Shown here one piece after another: positions 5,258-11,454 of a DNA stretch of 11,454 nucleotides. Each line of letters starts with the position of its first letter. Position 1 is the stretch's first letter. The notes beneath the pieces are model-generated. The model worked only from the letters and a program-made list of their open reading frames with translations, ran no database searches and had not been told where the DNA came from. The stretch spans positions 3,759-15,212 of the forward strand of contig PXQZ01000026.1 of assembly GCA_003021755.1 (NCBI GenBank), in the 5' to 3' direction. The position numbers were made by a program, and so were the translations under genes. This DNA comes from Halobacteriales archaeon QH_8_67_36. Lineage in GTDB: Archaea > Halobacteriota > Halobacteria > Halobacteriales > Haloarculaceae.

Positions 5258-7183
5258 CGCCCGTTTCTGTATCTCCTCTCGCAACACGCTGCTGACGGTG
5301 TCGCCGTCGGCTTTCCCGCGCAGCGCACCCATACACTCGCCCATCAGCCCGGAGAAGGCGCCCATTCCCTCGGTTTCGACCTGTTCGGCGTTGCGCTCGA
5401 CGACCTCAGCGACGGCCTCGCGCACCTCGTCGTCGCTGACGCCGCCAAGTCCCTCCCGCTCGACGGCCTCGGCGGCCGTCAGGTCGGGCTCCTCGGCCAG
5501 CGCCGTCAGCAGGTCCTCGACACCCTCGCGGGGCACCTCGCCGCCGTCGACGAGTTCCAGCGTCTCCCGCAGGTGGGCGTCGGTGAGCGCCCCGACGGCC
5601 ACGTCGTCGCGCCGGAGCTCGGTCAGCGTCGATTCGAGGACACCCGCCGCCAGCGTCGCGTCGACGCCCGACTCGACGACCGACTCGAACAGCGGCCACC
5701 GCTGGCCGTAGGCGACCTGCTCGGCCAGTCCCGAATCGAGACCGTAGTCGGCCTCGTAGCGGGCGACTTTCTCGGCGAGCAGTTCCGGCGTCTCGACCTC
5801 GCTCGGGTCCGGTTCGACCGGCGGGACGTCCGTCTCGGGGTACATTCGCGCCGCGCCGGGCAGCGGCCGCAGATACCGCGAGGTGCCGTCCTGCATCGCG
5901 TCGCGGGTCTCCTCCGGAACGCCGTCGATGGCCGCCTCGGCGCGCTCGGCGACGGCCTCGATGGCCAGTTCGGCGGTGTGTGGGTCGTCCGCAACGAGGG
6001 CGACGGCGTCCTCGGGACCGGCGCCGACGGCCTCGCACAGCGCGTCGACCTCGCTCTCGGTGACCCCGTAGGCCGGTAGTTCGTCCGTGTGGAAGATGCC
6101 GCCGGCGCCGTGGCGCTTGGCGTGGTCGGAGAACTCGGTTCCCAGCCGCCGGTCGGGCTGTATCTCCCGACCGACGAGGCCATCGAAGCCCGCCAGCCGG
6201 ACGGCGTGGACTTCGCCGCCGTCGGACAGCGCGCCGCCGATGACACCGGAATCGGTGCCTGCTTGCGGGCCCTGTCCGCTCGCATCATCCGAGGCGTTTT
6301 GTGCCTCGCTGTCCTCGAACACGTCGGTCACGTCCTCGGGACTGCCGACGGCCGCCCCGCGCTCGTCCAGTTCGGCGGCGATGTCGACCAGTTCGACCTG
6401 CCGGCGGACCTCGTTGCGCACCAGGTCGTCGATGTCGTCGAGGCTCTGGACGCCCTTCAGTTCGATGCGGGCGCCCTCGGCGATGGAGACGTTCACGTCC
6501 TGGCGAATCGTCCCGAGGCCGCGCTTGACCTTCCCGGTCGAACGGAGGAGCATGCCGATGCGCTGGGCGGCCTCGCGGGCCTGTGCAGGCGACCGGATGT
6601 CCGGCTTGGTCCCGATTTCGACCAGCGGAACGCCCAGCCGGTCCAGCGAGAACCGGACCCCCGATTCGGTCTCCTCGACGCGCTGGCAGGACTCCTCCTC
6701 CAGCAGCATGTCCTCGATGCCGACCGGCCCATCGCTCGTGGTGATTTCGCCGTCGCTGGCGACCAGCATCGAGCGTTGGAACCCGGTCGTGTTCGAGCCG
6801 TCGACGACGATTTTCCGCATCACGTTCACCTGATCGACGACGTTCATATCCATCAGCCGGCCGATCTCCATGGCCGTCTCCATGGCCTCGCGGTCGACCC
6901 GGTGGGGCGGTTCGTCGTCCTCCTCGACCAGACAGGTGGTGTCGTAGGCGAGGTACTCGAACGCCCGGTCGACCATGCTCTCCTCCAGGGCGGCGTCGTC
7001 TATCTCGCCCAGTTCGCTCTTCGTAGGGTGGAGATACCTGGTGAAGGTGTGGTCGGCGGCCCCGGGCTCTCGCAGCTCCGTCGGACACGCACAGAACAGC
7101 TTCGTGGCCGTGTCGAGCTGCTGGTGGATTTCCAGGCCGGCTACGAGTCCCAGCGCCTCGTAGTCGAAATCGGCGTCACTCAT
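5255..7183 (-). CDS. gatE: Glutamyl-tRNA(Gln) amidotransferase subunit E
   Basis: This 642-residue protein is the archaeal-specific GatE. With GatD it converts Glu-tRNA(Gln) to Gln-tRNA(Gln). GatE recognises and phosphorylates the mischarged tRNA, and GatD supplies ammonia. The GatB/E catalytic core spans about 8-285, opening VAGLEIHQQLDTATKLFCAC and continuing through GSNTTGFQRS, LGVPLVEIGT and GLGTIRQDVNVSI. A GAD-type insert domain follows at about 325-445 (RLAGFDGLVGRE, RRLGTEFSDHAK, FHTDELPAYG), then RMYPETDVPP. The helical C-terminal YqeY-like tail (about 480-642) contains FSGLMGECMGALRGKAD, the tRNA-binding end. A polar insert of about 25 residues (290-312, rich in Asp, Ser, Gln, Gly) separates the core from the GAD domain. 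gatD is not in the window. The start ATG 7183 has a T6 tract 27-32 nt upstream. The stop lies in repeat R3. Confidence 0.93.
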   Translation of the reverse strand: MSDADFDYEALGLVAGLEIHQQLDTATKLFCACPTELREPGAADHTFTRYLHPTKSELGEIDDAALEESMVDRAFEYLAYDTTCLVEEDDEPPHRVDREAMETAMEIGRLMDMNVVDQVNVMRKIVVDGSNTTGFQRSMLVASDGEITTSDGPVGIEDMLLEEESCQRVEETESGVRFSLDRLGVPLVEIGTKPDIRSPAQAREAAQRIGMLLRSTGKVKRGLGTIRQDVNVSIAEGARIELKGVQSLDDIDDLVRNEVRRQVELVDIAAELDERGAAVGSPEDVTDVFEDSEAQNASDDASGQGPQAGTDSGVIGGALSDGGEVHAVRLAGFDGLVGREIQPDRRLGTEFSDHAKRHGAGGIFHTDELPAYGVTESEVDALCEAVGAGPEDAVALVADDPHTAELAIEAVAERAEAAIDGVPEETRDAMQDGTSRYLRPLPGAARMYPETDVPPVEPDPSEVETPELLAEKVARYEADYGLDSGLAEQVAYGQRWPLFESVVESGVDATLAAGVLESTLTELRRDDVAVGALTDAHLRETLELVDGGEVPREGVEDLLTALAEEPDLTAAEAVEREGLGGVSDDEVREAVAEVVERNAEQVETEGMGAFSGLMGECMGALRGKADGDTVSSVLREEIQKRA

Positions 7184-7209
7184 TGTCCTCGTCTGCGGGA
7201 CCGGGGGTC

Positions 7210-7229
7210 AAAAAACGCACCCTTCGGGT
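7210..7229 (-). terminator. Hairpin plus T6 tract after the HalOD1 gene; T6 also placed as gatE TATA element
   Basis: On the minus strand ACCC-GAA-GGGT is followed by GCG and six T residues (7215-7210), resembling a short hairpin-plus-U-tract terminator 25 nt past the HalOD1 stop. The same T6 lies 27-32 nt before the gatE start codon, where a haloarchaeal TATA-like element is expected. Either or both functions are possible. No other T-rich candidate lies in this 70-bp gap. Confidence 0.45.
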
Positions 7230-7253
7230 CCCCGGCTGCCGCCGGCGTCTCTC

Positions 7254-7556
7254 TCATTCCGACGTGTTCCGACCCATGATGACCGCGTGGCCGTCCTGAT
7301 ACAGCGTGATGCGATACCCCTCGTAGCTGAACTTGACTATCCCCTGTGAGGCGGCCGGCGGTGGCGACGAGTAGAGGCTGTCGATGAGGTGGTCAGCCCA
7401 GTTGTAGAGCGGGTCCAGCTCGTCCTGTTCGACGCCCTTGTGTTCCGCGATGAGAGCCACCAACTCCATCGTCGGCTCCTGGTTGTCGTTCTCGAAGATG
7501 TTCTCATGATATACCTCCGAGGCGGACTCGCTGACGTCGCCATCGCTGTTGGCCAT
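7254..7556 (-). CDS. HalOD1 output domain protein
   Basis: This 100-residue protein matches the small haloarchaeal HalOD1 domain. Residues about 29-95 carry the pattern: MELVALIAEHKGVEQDELDPLYNWADHLIDSLY, then IVKFSYEGYRITLYQDGHAVI. The first 28 residues are a polar acidic leader (SDGDVSESAS, FENDNQEP) and are probably flexible. HalOD1 proteins are presumed outputs of haloarchaeal signalling or regulation, but no mechanism is established. The gene has visibly lower GC than its neighbours, especially near its 5' end. ATG 7556 is the natural start. An A/T tract (T5 on the minus strand, 7582-7586) lies 26-30 nt upstream and could be its TATA element. It reads toward gatE with a 70-bp gap that holds a possible terminator, so it is probably not in an operon with it. 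Confidence 0.75.
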   Translation of the reverse strand: MANSDGDVSESASEVYHENIFENDNQEPTMELVALIAEHKGVEQDELDPLYNWADHLIDSLYSSPPPAASQGIVKFSYEGYRITLYQDGHAVIMGRNTSE

Positions 7557-7581
7557 GTGAATTTACAGCGGGACTGAAGTG

Positions 7582-7586
7582 AAAAA
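7582..7586 (-). promoter_or_regulatory. Possible T-rich promoter element for the HalOD1 gene
   Basis: On the minus strand GGTCTTTTTCAC lies 26-30 nt before ATG 7556, the same spacing as the boxes upstream of mptE, gatE and fumC. It is a plain T tract rather than a clear TATA, so support is weak. It could instead be a U-tract ending the fumC transcript. Confidence 0.3.
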
Positions 7587-7655
7587 GACCTATTGCCTAA
7601 CAACTGGTTTTCTCTGCCAGCTTGTTATCACTCGGTATCGACTCGGCTCGCAAAT

Positions 7656-7671
7656 GAAACCGCTCGGTTTC
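7656..7671. repeat. Inverted repeat GAAACCG-CT-CGGTTTC with a partial direct copy
   Basis: Seven-base arms are separated by CT. Twelve bases of the left part (TGAAACCGCTCG) recur 26 bp later at 7681-7692. It lies about 105 bp past the fumC stop and about 100 bp before the HalOD1 start. It could be a hairpin in the fumC 3' end or a dyad binding site for a regulator. Confidence 0.4.
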
Positions 7672-7776
7672 TGCTCGCGCTGAAACCGCTCGCACTTCCC
7701 GCGGCCCCTCGCTTCGTCCGGTTCCTCGCCGCTACGATGGGTCACTGCGTTCCCCGTTTCGCTTCGAGCGTTCTCG

Positions 7777-9183
7777 CTACTCGTCACCCAGAATCCCCCG
7801 ATGGGTCATTTCTTCCGGGTCCAGCACCGCGTCGACCTCGGCCTCGTCGAGGTAACCCTCGTCGAGGACGACCTCCCGAATCGTCTTGTCCTCGGCGAGG
7901 GCCTTCTTCGCGACCGTGCTGGCCTTGTCGTAGCCGATAGCGGGGTTCAGGGCCGTCGCCAGCGCCATCGACTGCTCGACGCGCTCGGCGCAGTGTTCGG
8001 CGTCGGCCGCCAGTTTGGCGACGAACTTCTCGGCGAACACCGCCGACCCGTTGGCGATGAGCCGGGCGGACTGGAGGAAGTTCGCGGCCAGCACGGGCTT
8101 GTAGAGGTTCAGGTCTATCTGGCCCTCCGCGGCGCCGGCGGCGACGGCGGCGTCGTTACCGACGACCTGCTTGTGTAGCTGGTTGACCGACTCGGCGACG
8201 ACGGGGTTGATCTTCCCGGGCATGATGGAGGAGCCGGGCTGGTTCTCGGGCTGGTCGAGTTCGCCCAGGCCGTTGCGCGGGCCGGAGGCGAGCAGCCGGA
8301 GGTCGTTTGCAATCTTGTTCAGCGACCCCGCGACCGTTCGCAGGGCGCCGTGGGCCTCGCTCATCGCGTCGTGAGCGGCCTGGGCCTCGAAGTGGTTGTC
8401 GGCCTCGCGGAAGTTCAGGGCCGTCTCCTCGCTGACGTACTCGGCCGCCTTCTCCGGGAAGTCGGGATGGGTGTTGAGCCCCGTTCCGACGGCGGTGCCG
8501 CCGAGCGCGAGTTCGGCGAGGCGGCTGTGGGTGTCCTCGACGCGGGAGATGCCCTTCTCGACCTGCGTGCGGTAGCCCGAGAACTCCTGGCCCAGCGTGA
8601 TGGGCGTGGCGTCCTGCAGGTGGGTGCGGCCGGTCTTGACGACGGTGTCGAACTCGTTTTCCTTCTCGGCGAGTGCGTCACGGAGCGTCTTCAGCGCCGG
8701 AACGACGTCCTTCTCGACGGCCTCCAGGCTGGCAACGTGCATCGCCGTCGGGATGACGTCGTTGCTGGACTGGCCGAAGTTGACGTGGTCGTTGGGGTGA
8801 ATCTCGCGGCTGCCGATTTCGCCGCCGTAGATCTCGGTGGCCCGATTCGAGATGACCTCGTTGGCGTTCATGTTCGAGGACGTTCCGGAGCCAGTCTGGA
8901 ACACGTCGACCGGGAACTGGTCGTCGTGGTCGCCGGCGATGACCTCGTCTGCGGCCTCGACGATGCAGTCGGCCTTTTCCTCGTCGACGAGCCCGAGGTC
9001 CCGGTTCGCCTGTGCGGCGGCCTTCTTGACGACGCCCAGCGCGCGGACGAACCGGCGCCCGAAGGTCACGTCGCTGATGGGAAAGTTCTCGATGGCCCGC
9101 TGTGTCTGGGCCCCCCAGTAAGCGTCGGCCGGCACCTGCATCTCTCCGAGGCTGTCCCGTTCGGTTCTGGACTCGTCACTCAT
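7777..9183 (-). CDS. fumC: Fumarate hydratase, class II
   Basis: This 468-residue protein is a class II fumarase of the aspartase/fumarase superfamily. It converts fumarate to L-malate in the citric acid cycle as a cytoplasmic homotetramer without an iron-sulfur cluster. Visible are the N-terminal VPADAYWGAQTQRAIENF and the substrate loop QTGSGTSSNMNANEVI (96-111). HPNDHVNFGQSSND follows, then TGRTHLQDATP with the catalytic-type His188. The family signature GSSIMPGKINP (317-327) carries the catalytic Ser318. Helix C3 and a short C-terminal domain ending TALNPAIGYDKAS and beyond are present. Length equals the usual class II size. The start ATG 9183 is supported by a TATA-like box 26-30 nt upstream. 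It lies 69 bp after the fen1 stop on the same strand and probably has its own transcript. Related aspartate ammonia-lyases share this fold, but the WGAQTQRAIENF and GSSIMPGKINP details favour fumarase. Confidence 0.93.
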   Translation of the reverse strand: MSDESRTERDSLGEMQVPADAYWGAQTQRAIENFPISDVTFGRRFVRALGVVKKAAAQANRDLGLVDEEKADCIVEAADEVIAGDHDDQFPVDVFQTGSGTSSNMNANEVISNRATEIYGGEIGSREIHPNDHVNFGQSSNDVIPTAMHVASLEAVEKDVVPALKTLRDALAEKENEFDTVVKTGRTHLQDATPITLGQEFSGYRTQVEKGISRVEDTHSRLAELALGGTAVGTGLNTHPDFPEKAAEYVSEETALNFREADNHFEAQAAHDAMSEAHGALRTVAGSLNKIANDLRLLASGPRNGLGELDQPENQPGSSIMPGKINPVVAESVNQLHKQVVGNDAAVAAGAAEGQIDLNLYKPVLAANFLQSARLIANGSAVFAEKFVAKLAADAEHCAERVEQSMALATALNPAIGYDKASTVAKKALAEDKTIREVVLDEGYLDEAEVDAVLDPEEMTHRGILGDE

Positions 9184-9208
9184 ACCCGATCCCTCGGCCG
9201 CCCGCTCG

Positions 9209-9213
9209 TAAAA
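9209..9213 (-). promoter_or_regulatory. TATA-like box for fumC
   Basis: On the minus strand GGCTTTTACGAG lies 26-30 nt before the fumC ATG in a very GC-rich gap, the standard position for a leaderless haloarchaeal transcript. The preceding ACCGGTGG-C-TTTT, which pairs weakly with CCACC upstream, could also help end fen1 transcription. Confidence 0.5.
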
Positions 9214-9252
9214 GCCACCGGTCCGCGCCGCCGTGGTGGGTTTTGACGGCCG

Positions 9253-10233
9253 TTACGTCCAGCGGTCCAGTCCGGTCTGGACCACCGACTCGTCGATGCG
9301 CTCGAACCCTCTGCGTACTTCCTCGGCGTCGACCTCCCACTCCTCGGTGACGAACGCGCGAGCGGCCTCCAGGTCCGGGTCCAGCTCCGTCGGAATCTCG
9401 TAGTCGTCCGAGACGGCGGGGTCCAGAAACAGCGAGCGGATGCGGTCGGCGTGGCCGATGTGGTCGCCGCGTTCCGCCAGCACCGCGAAGAGGTCGTCGT
9501 GTTCGGCCAGTAGCTCGACGGCGGTCTTCGGGCCGATGCCAGAGATGCCCTCGTTGAAGTCCGTCCCCATCAGGATGGCCGCGTCGACCAGTTGCTCCCA
9601 CGTCAGCCCGGTCCCGTCGACCGTCGCTTCGAAGTCCATCAGCTCCGGGTCGCCGCTGGAGGTCAGCCGGCGCAGCGTGTACGGCGCGCCAAAGAGCAAG
9701 GCGTCGTAGTCCTCGGTGCCGACGTAGTCGACATCACCCTGCCGGGCCATGTAGGCGGCCTGGCCCTCGCCCTCGGCTGGGGCGTCGACGACGGGCACGT
9801 CAAGCAGTTCCAGCAGCTCCCGGGTCGTCCGGACGATGGTGTCGGTGAGCCGCTGTGTGCGCGAGTCGAGTTTGGCGACCCGCGTCGCATCACCCGCCTC
9901 GCGGGCCGCTTCTAGCTCGTCCTCGTACTTCTCGCGCTGTTCGCGCCGTTTGGCGACCTCGTCGTCCTTGAGTTCGGTCACCGCGCCGTCGAAGACGAAG
10001 ACGGGGGTGAGATCGTGCTCGAAGAACTTGGGGAGCCCCTGGACGACACCGATGAGGTTCGCCACCTCTTCGCCCGCCGCAGTCGTGTACTTGTGGTCGC
10101 TCGTGAACTTGACCGTCGTCGTGAGATACCGGTAGAGCCAGTTGTGCGCGTCGACGGCGACGACGCTGCCGTCGAGGTCCTCGAAGGTTACGTCCTCGAT
10201 GGTCGCAAGCGTTCGGAGGTCAGCGTTTCCCAT
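9253..10233 (-). CDS. fen: Flap endonuclease 1
   Basis: This 326-residue protein is a complete archaeal FEN1, which cuts 5' flaps during Okazaki fragment maturation and long-patch repair. Metal-binding acidic residues expected for the family are visible: Asp28 (AVDAHNWLYR), Asp82 (VFVFDG), Glu154 and Glu156 (PAEGEGQAAYM), Asp175 and Asp177 (TEDYDALLFG) and Asp225 (LMGTDFNEGI). The helical clamp/arch falls at about 88-135, and a DNA-binding GIGPKTA helix-hairpin motif at 232-238. The C-terminal Q319-TGL-DRW-T is a PCNA-interacting (PIP-box-like) sequence. ATG 10233 begins MGNADLR, the normal start with Gly at position 2. In this family that N-terminal glycine packs near the active site. The frame has no stop upstream and is continuous with the acetyltransferase gene. 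No ribosome site or TATA box is seen directly before this ATG. Confidence 0.9.
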   Translation of the reverse strand: MGNADLRTLATIEDVTFEDLDGSVVAVDAHNWLYRYLTTTVKFTSDHKYTTAAGEEVANLIGVVQGLPKFFEHDLTPVFVFDGAVTELKDDEVAKRREQREKYEDELEAAREAGDATRVAKLDSRTQRLTDTIVRTTRELLELLDVPVVDAPAEGEGQAAYMARQGDVDYVGTEDYDALLFGAPYTLRRLTSSGDPELMDFEATVDGTGLTWEQLVDAAILMGTDFNEGISGIGPKTAVELLAEHDDLFAVLAERGDHIGHADRIRSLFLDPAVSDDYEIPTELDPDLEAARAFVTEEWEVDAEEVRRGFERIDESVVQTGLDRWT

Positions 10234-10827
10234 TGCCGGCCGTTGTGCGGACAGGCGCTTGAATCTCCCGGGACTGTCTCGGCTCGGGGGGTCGACCACG
10301 TCCGGCGGCTCGCCGTCCAGCTTTGCGTCCAGGAACGCTTCCTCGTCCGCCGAGAGGTCCCGCTGGCGGAACACCGACAGCCCCGCCTGGTACCGCTCGC
10401 CACTCCGGTCGCCCGGCCATTCGAGGGTGAGTTCCGCGATGCCCCCTTCCGTCCCGGTGAAACGGAACCCCGCCCGGTAGGCCGCCTGGTATGAGAAGGG
10501 GTTGTTCGTGCCGATCGTCAGCCGGTCGTAGCCGCGGTCGACGGCCCGCTCGCGGACGAACCGCAGCAGTCGCGGCCCGAGCCGCTCGCCCTGCCGGTCC
10601 CGCCGGACGGTGATGTAGCGGATACAGAGCGTGTCGGGGTCGGTCCGGTCCTCGTCGAACGCCGCCGCGGCGACCGGCCCGTCATCGCCCACGACGGCCT
10701 TCCCCGTCGAGGTCATGACGAACTTGCCGGCGTAGGCGAACTCCCGGTAGTCGAGTCGGAGCGGGTGGTCGTCCCCGGGCCAACCAAGCAGCGCGAACTC
10801 CATGCCAGCCGTAGCGGTGCCGGCCAT
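10234..10827 (-). CDS. GNAT-family N-acetyltransferase, reading in frame into fen1
   Basis: These 198 residues form a GNAT acetyltransferase. They include a core strand LCIRYITVRRDRQGERLGPRLLRFV (68-92) holding the acetyl-CoA pyrophosphate loop RQGERLG, then IGTNNPFSYQAAYRAGFRF (105-123), the usual NxxAxxxYxxxGF-like end of the fold. About 60 further residues follow, ending FKRLSAQRPA. The substrate is unknown. The open frame does not stop before fen1: CCGGCA-ATG joins directly, so either the stop was lost or a 524-residue GNAT-FEN1 fusion is made. ATG 10827 has a GGTGGGA sequence 6 nt upstream. ATG 10803, eight codons later, begins MEFALLGWP and may be the true start. The frame stays open further upstream to 11247, but that part is antisense to the DUF3054 gene and not protein-like. 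Confidence 0.7.
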
Positions 10828-10926
10828 GTAGTTCCCACCACAATCGGTTGCTCCAGAGGGCGTCCGACCGGCCGTGAGCATGTCGGAAGCGAGGAACCGA
10901 AGTAGGGGGCGGACCAAGCCGGTGGT

Positions 10927-11346
10927 ATGAGCGTTGCGACGGCCGACCGGAGCCGCATCGACTTCTCCTCGACGACGGCCCTGCTGGCCGCCGGTGACCT
11001 GGCTGCCATCCTCCTGTTCGTTTCCGTCGGCGAGTACACACATGGTTACAATCTGCTCGTCGACGTGGGACGCGTTCTCGGGACGTTCCTCCCTTTCCTC
11101 GTCGGCTGGCTGCTGGTGGCTGGCGCCGCAGGCCTCTACGCGAGCGACGCGCCGGGCACGCTCGCTACCGCAACGCTCGTGACGCTGCTCAGCTGGATTC
11201 TCGCCGTCGCCGTCGCACAGATGCTCCGGGCCACGCTCTTCTTCCACGGCGGCGCCGCGCTCACCTTCGCCGTGGTCTCCGTACTCGTCGGCGGGCTGTT
11301 CCTCTGTCTGTGGCGCGTCATGGCCACGATGACACTGGGGAGATGA
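10927..11346 (+). CDS. DUF3054 family membrane protein
   Basis: This 139-residue protein has four predicted membrane helices at about 17-35, 49-71, 76-98 and 108-130. A short polar N-terminus (MSVATADRSRIDF) precedes them, and Arg/His residues lie near the loops. The pattern LLAAGDLAAILLFVSVGEYTHG opening the first helix is that of DUF3054 proteins, which are small integral membrane proteins of unknown function in actinobacteria and haloarchaea. ATG 10927 is preceded by GGTGG, a plausible ribosome-binding sequence. No clear TATA box is seen in the 99-bp divergent gap to the acetyltransferase gene. The TGA stop is followed by the convergent end of another gene 48 bp further on. No function can be assigned from the neighbours. 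Confidence 0.8.
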   Translation: MSVATADRSRIDFSSTTALLAAGDLAAILLFVSVGEYTHGYNLLVDVGRVLGTFLPFLVGWLLVAGAAGLYASDAPGTLATATLVTLLSWILAVAVAQMLRATLFFHGGAALTFAVVSVLVGGLFLCLWRVMATMTLGR

Positions 11347-11394
11347 TCGACTGCAGAAGCGTTCACCCGCACCGGCGGTCGGCCCGGCTCACAG

Positions 11395-11454
11395 CTACCG
11401 CAGGTTGGCTACGTTAAGGGACGTCGACGACTGAATCCACGCCTGGTGGTTCTC
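11395..11454 (-). CDS. C-terminal end of a minus-strand gene, truncated by window edge
   Basis: Only the last 19 codons and a TAG stop (11395-11397) are inside the window. They encode a tail with AWIQSS followed by LNVANLR. Short AWI-S-type tails of this kind are common at the ends of haloarchaeal proteins, and the codon choice suits the strand. It converges on the DUF3054 gene with a 48-bp gap. The family cannot be told from so little. Confidence 0.4.
   Translation of the reverse strand, partial: ENHQAWIQSSTSLNVANLR

Larger units (their letters stand above)
7557..7776. other. Non-coding 220-bp stretch between fumC and the HalOD1 gene
   Basis: I see no credible gene here. The only longer frame (65 codons, minus strand) is a run of Arg, Glu and Ser typical of GC-rich non-coding DNA. 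The stretch near fumC is built from repeated GCGA/GAAGCG-type words on the minus strand (for example CGAAGCGAAACG, GAAGCGAGG, GCGAGCGG). It holds a 16-bp inverted repeat (7656-7671) and a direct repeat TGAAACCGCTCG at 7655 and 7681. The HalOD1 end is AT-richer and probably holds that gene's promoter. The rest is the fumC 3' region. Confidence 0.5.

Noticed and set aside
5188..5328. N-terminal extension of the RecA-DICT protein to 5328
   Set aside because: It would overlap the 3' end of gatE and read through repeat R3. It is Arg/Cys-rich, and the conserved start MFTVGSLL lies at 5187.
7590..7787. 65-codon minus-strand frame between fumC and the HalOD1 gene
   Set aside because: Its composition (Arg, Glu, Ser, Gly) mirrors the repeated GCGA words. 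It overlaps the fumC end, and no start signal is visible.
8350..9246. 298-codon plus-strand frame opposite fumC
   Set aside because: It is the antisense shadow of a clear fumarase, created by high GC and codon bias.
10828..11247. Upstream extension of the acetyltransferase frame to 11247
   Set aside because: It is antisense to the well-supported DUF3054 membrane protein and has low-complexity polar sequence.
1..11454. Defence, toxin-antitoxin or phage system, tRNA or rRNA genes
   Set aside because: No such gene families, cloverleaf sequence or rRNA-like stretch was recognised on either strand. The complete genes are mostly housekeeping plus two sensory-type proteins.

Overview
The window looks like chromosomal DNA from a halophilic archaeon (class Halobacteria). 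It is very GC-rich, and the predicted proteins are acidic (Asp/Glu-rich, Lys-poor). TATA-like boxes sit about 23-31 nt before several start codons, as expected for leaderless archaeal transcripts. The gene set is archaeal: GatE, archaeal MptE, a TrmJ-type SPOUT methylase, FEN1, a HalOD1 protein and a DUF3054 protein. I cannot name a genus.

Layout. Positions 1-779 (+) hold the 3' part of a GT81-type glucosyl-3-phosphoglycerate synthase. Positions 780-1343 hold no intact gene. They carry the decayed N-terminal third of an F420-dependent luciferase-like oxidoreductase (about 934-1259) and the first copy of a palindromic repeat. mptE (-) follows, then a divergent promoter region (2046-2300). Next is a two-gene + strand operon: a small Cys-rich haloarchaeal protein that overlaps trmJ by ATGA. 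The second repeat copy fills the gap to a convergent - strand gene for a RecA/KaiC-like ATPase fused to a DICT sensor domain. The third copy fills the gap between that gene and gatE upstream of it. Upstream of gatE on the same strand lie a HalOD1 gene, a 220-bp non-coding stretch, fumC, and fen1 with a GNAT acetyltransferase in the same open frame. Diverging from the acetyltransferase is a DUF3054 membrane protein (+). The last 60 bases are the C-terminus of another - strand gene.

The genes are mostly housekeeping: tRNA charging (GatE) and modification (TrmJ), pterin cofactor synthesis (MptE), the citric acid cycle (FumC) and DNA replication/repair (FEN1). Two sensory-type genes (RecA-DICT, HalOD1) flank gatE. 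No mobile element, CRISPR array or defence cassette is visible.

The less ordinary signals are three. (1) A family of three related imperfect palindromes of 71-80 bp sits at the 3' ends of three - strand genes, always in the same orientation, with one edge on or just past the stop codon. (2) The GNAT frame runs into fen1 without a stop codon. (3) The oxidoreductase pseudogene is broken off next to one of the palindromes.
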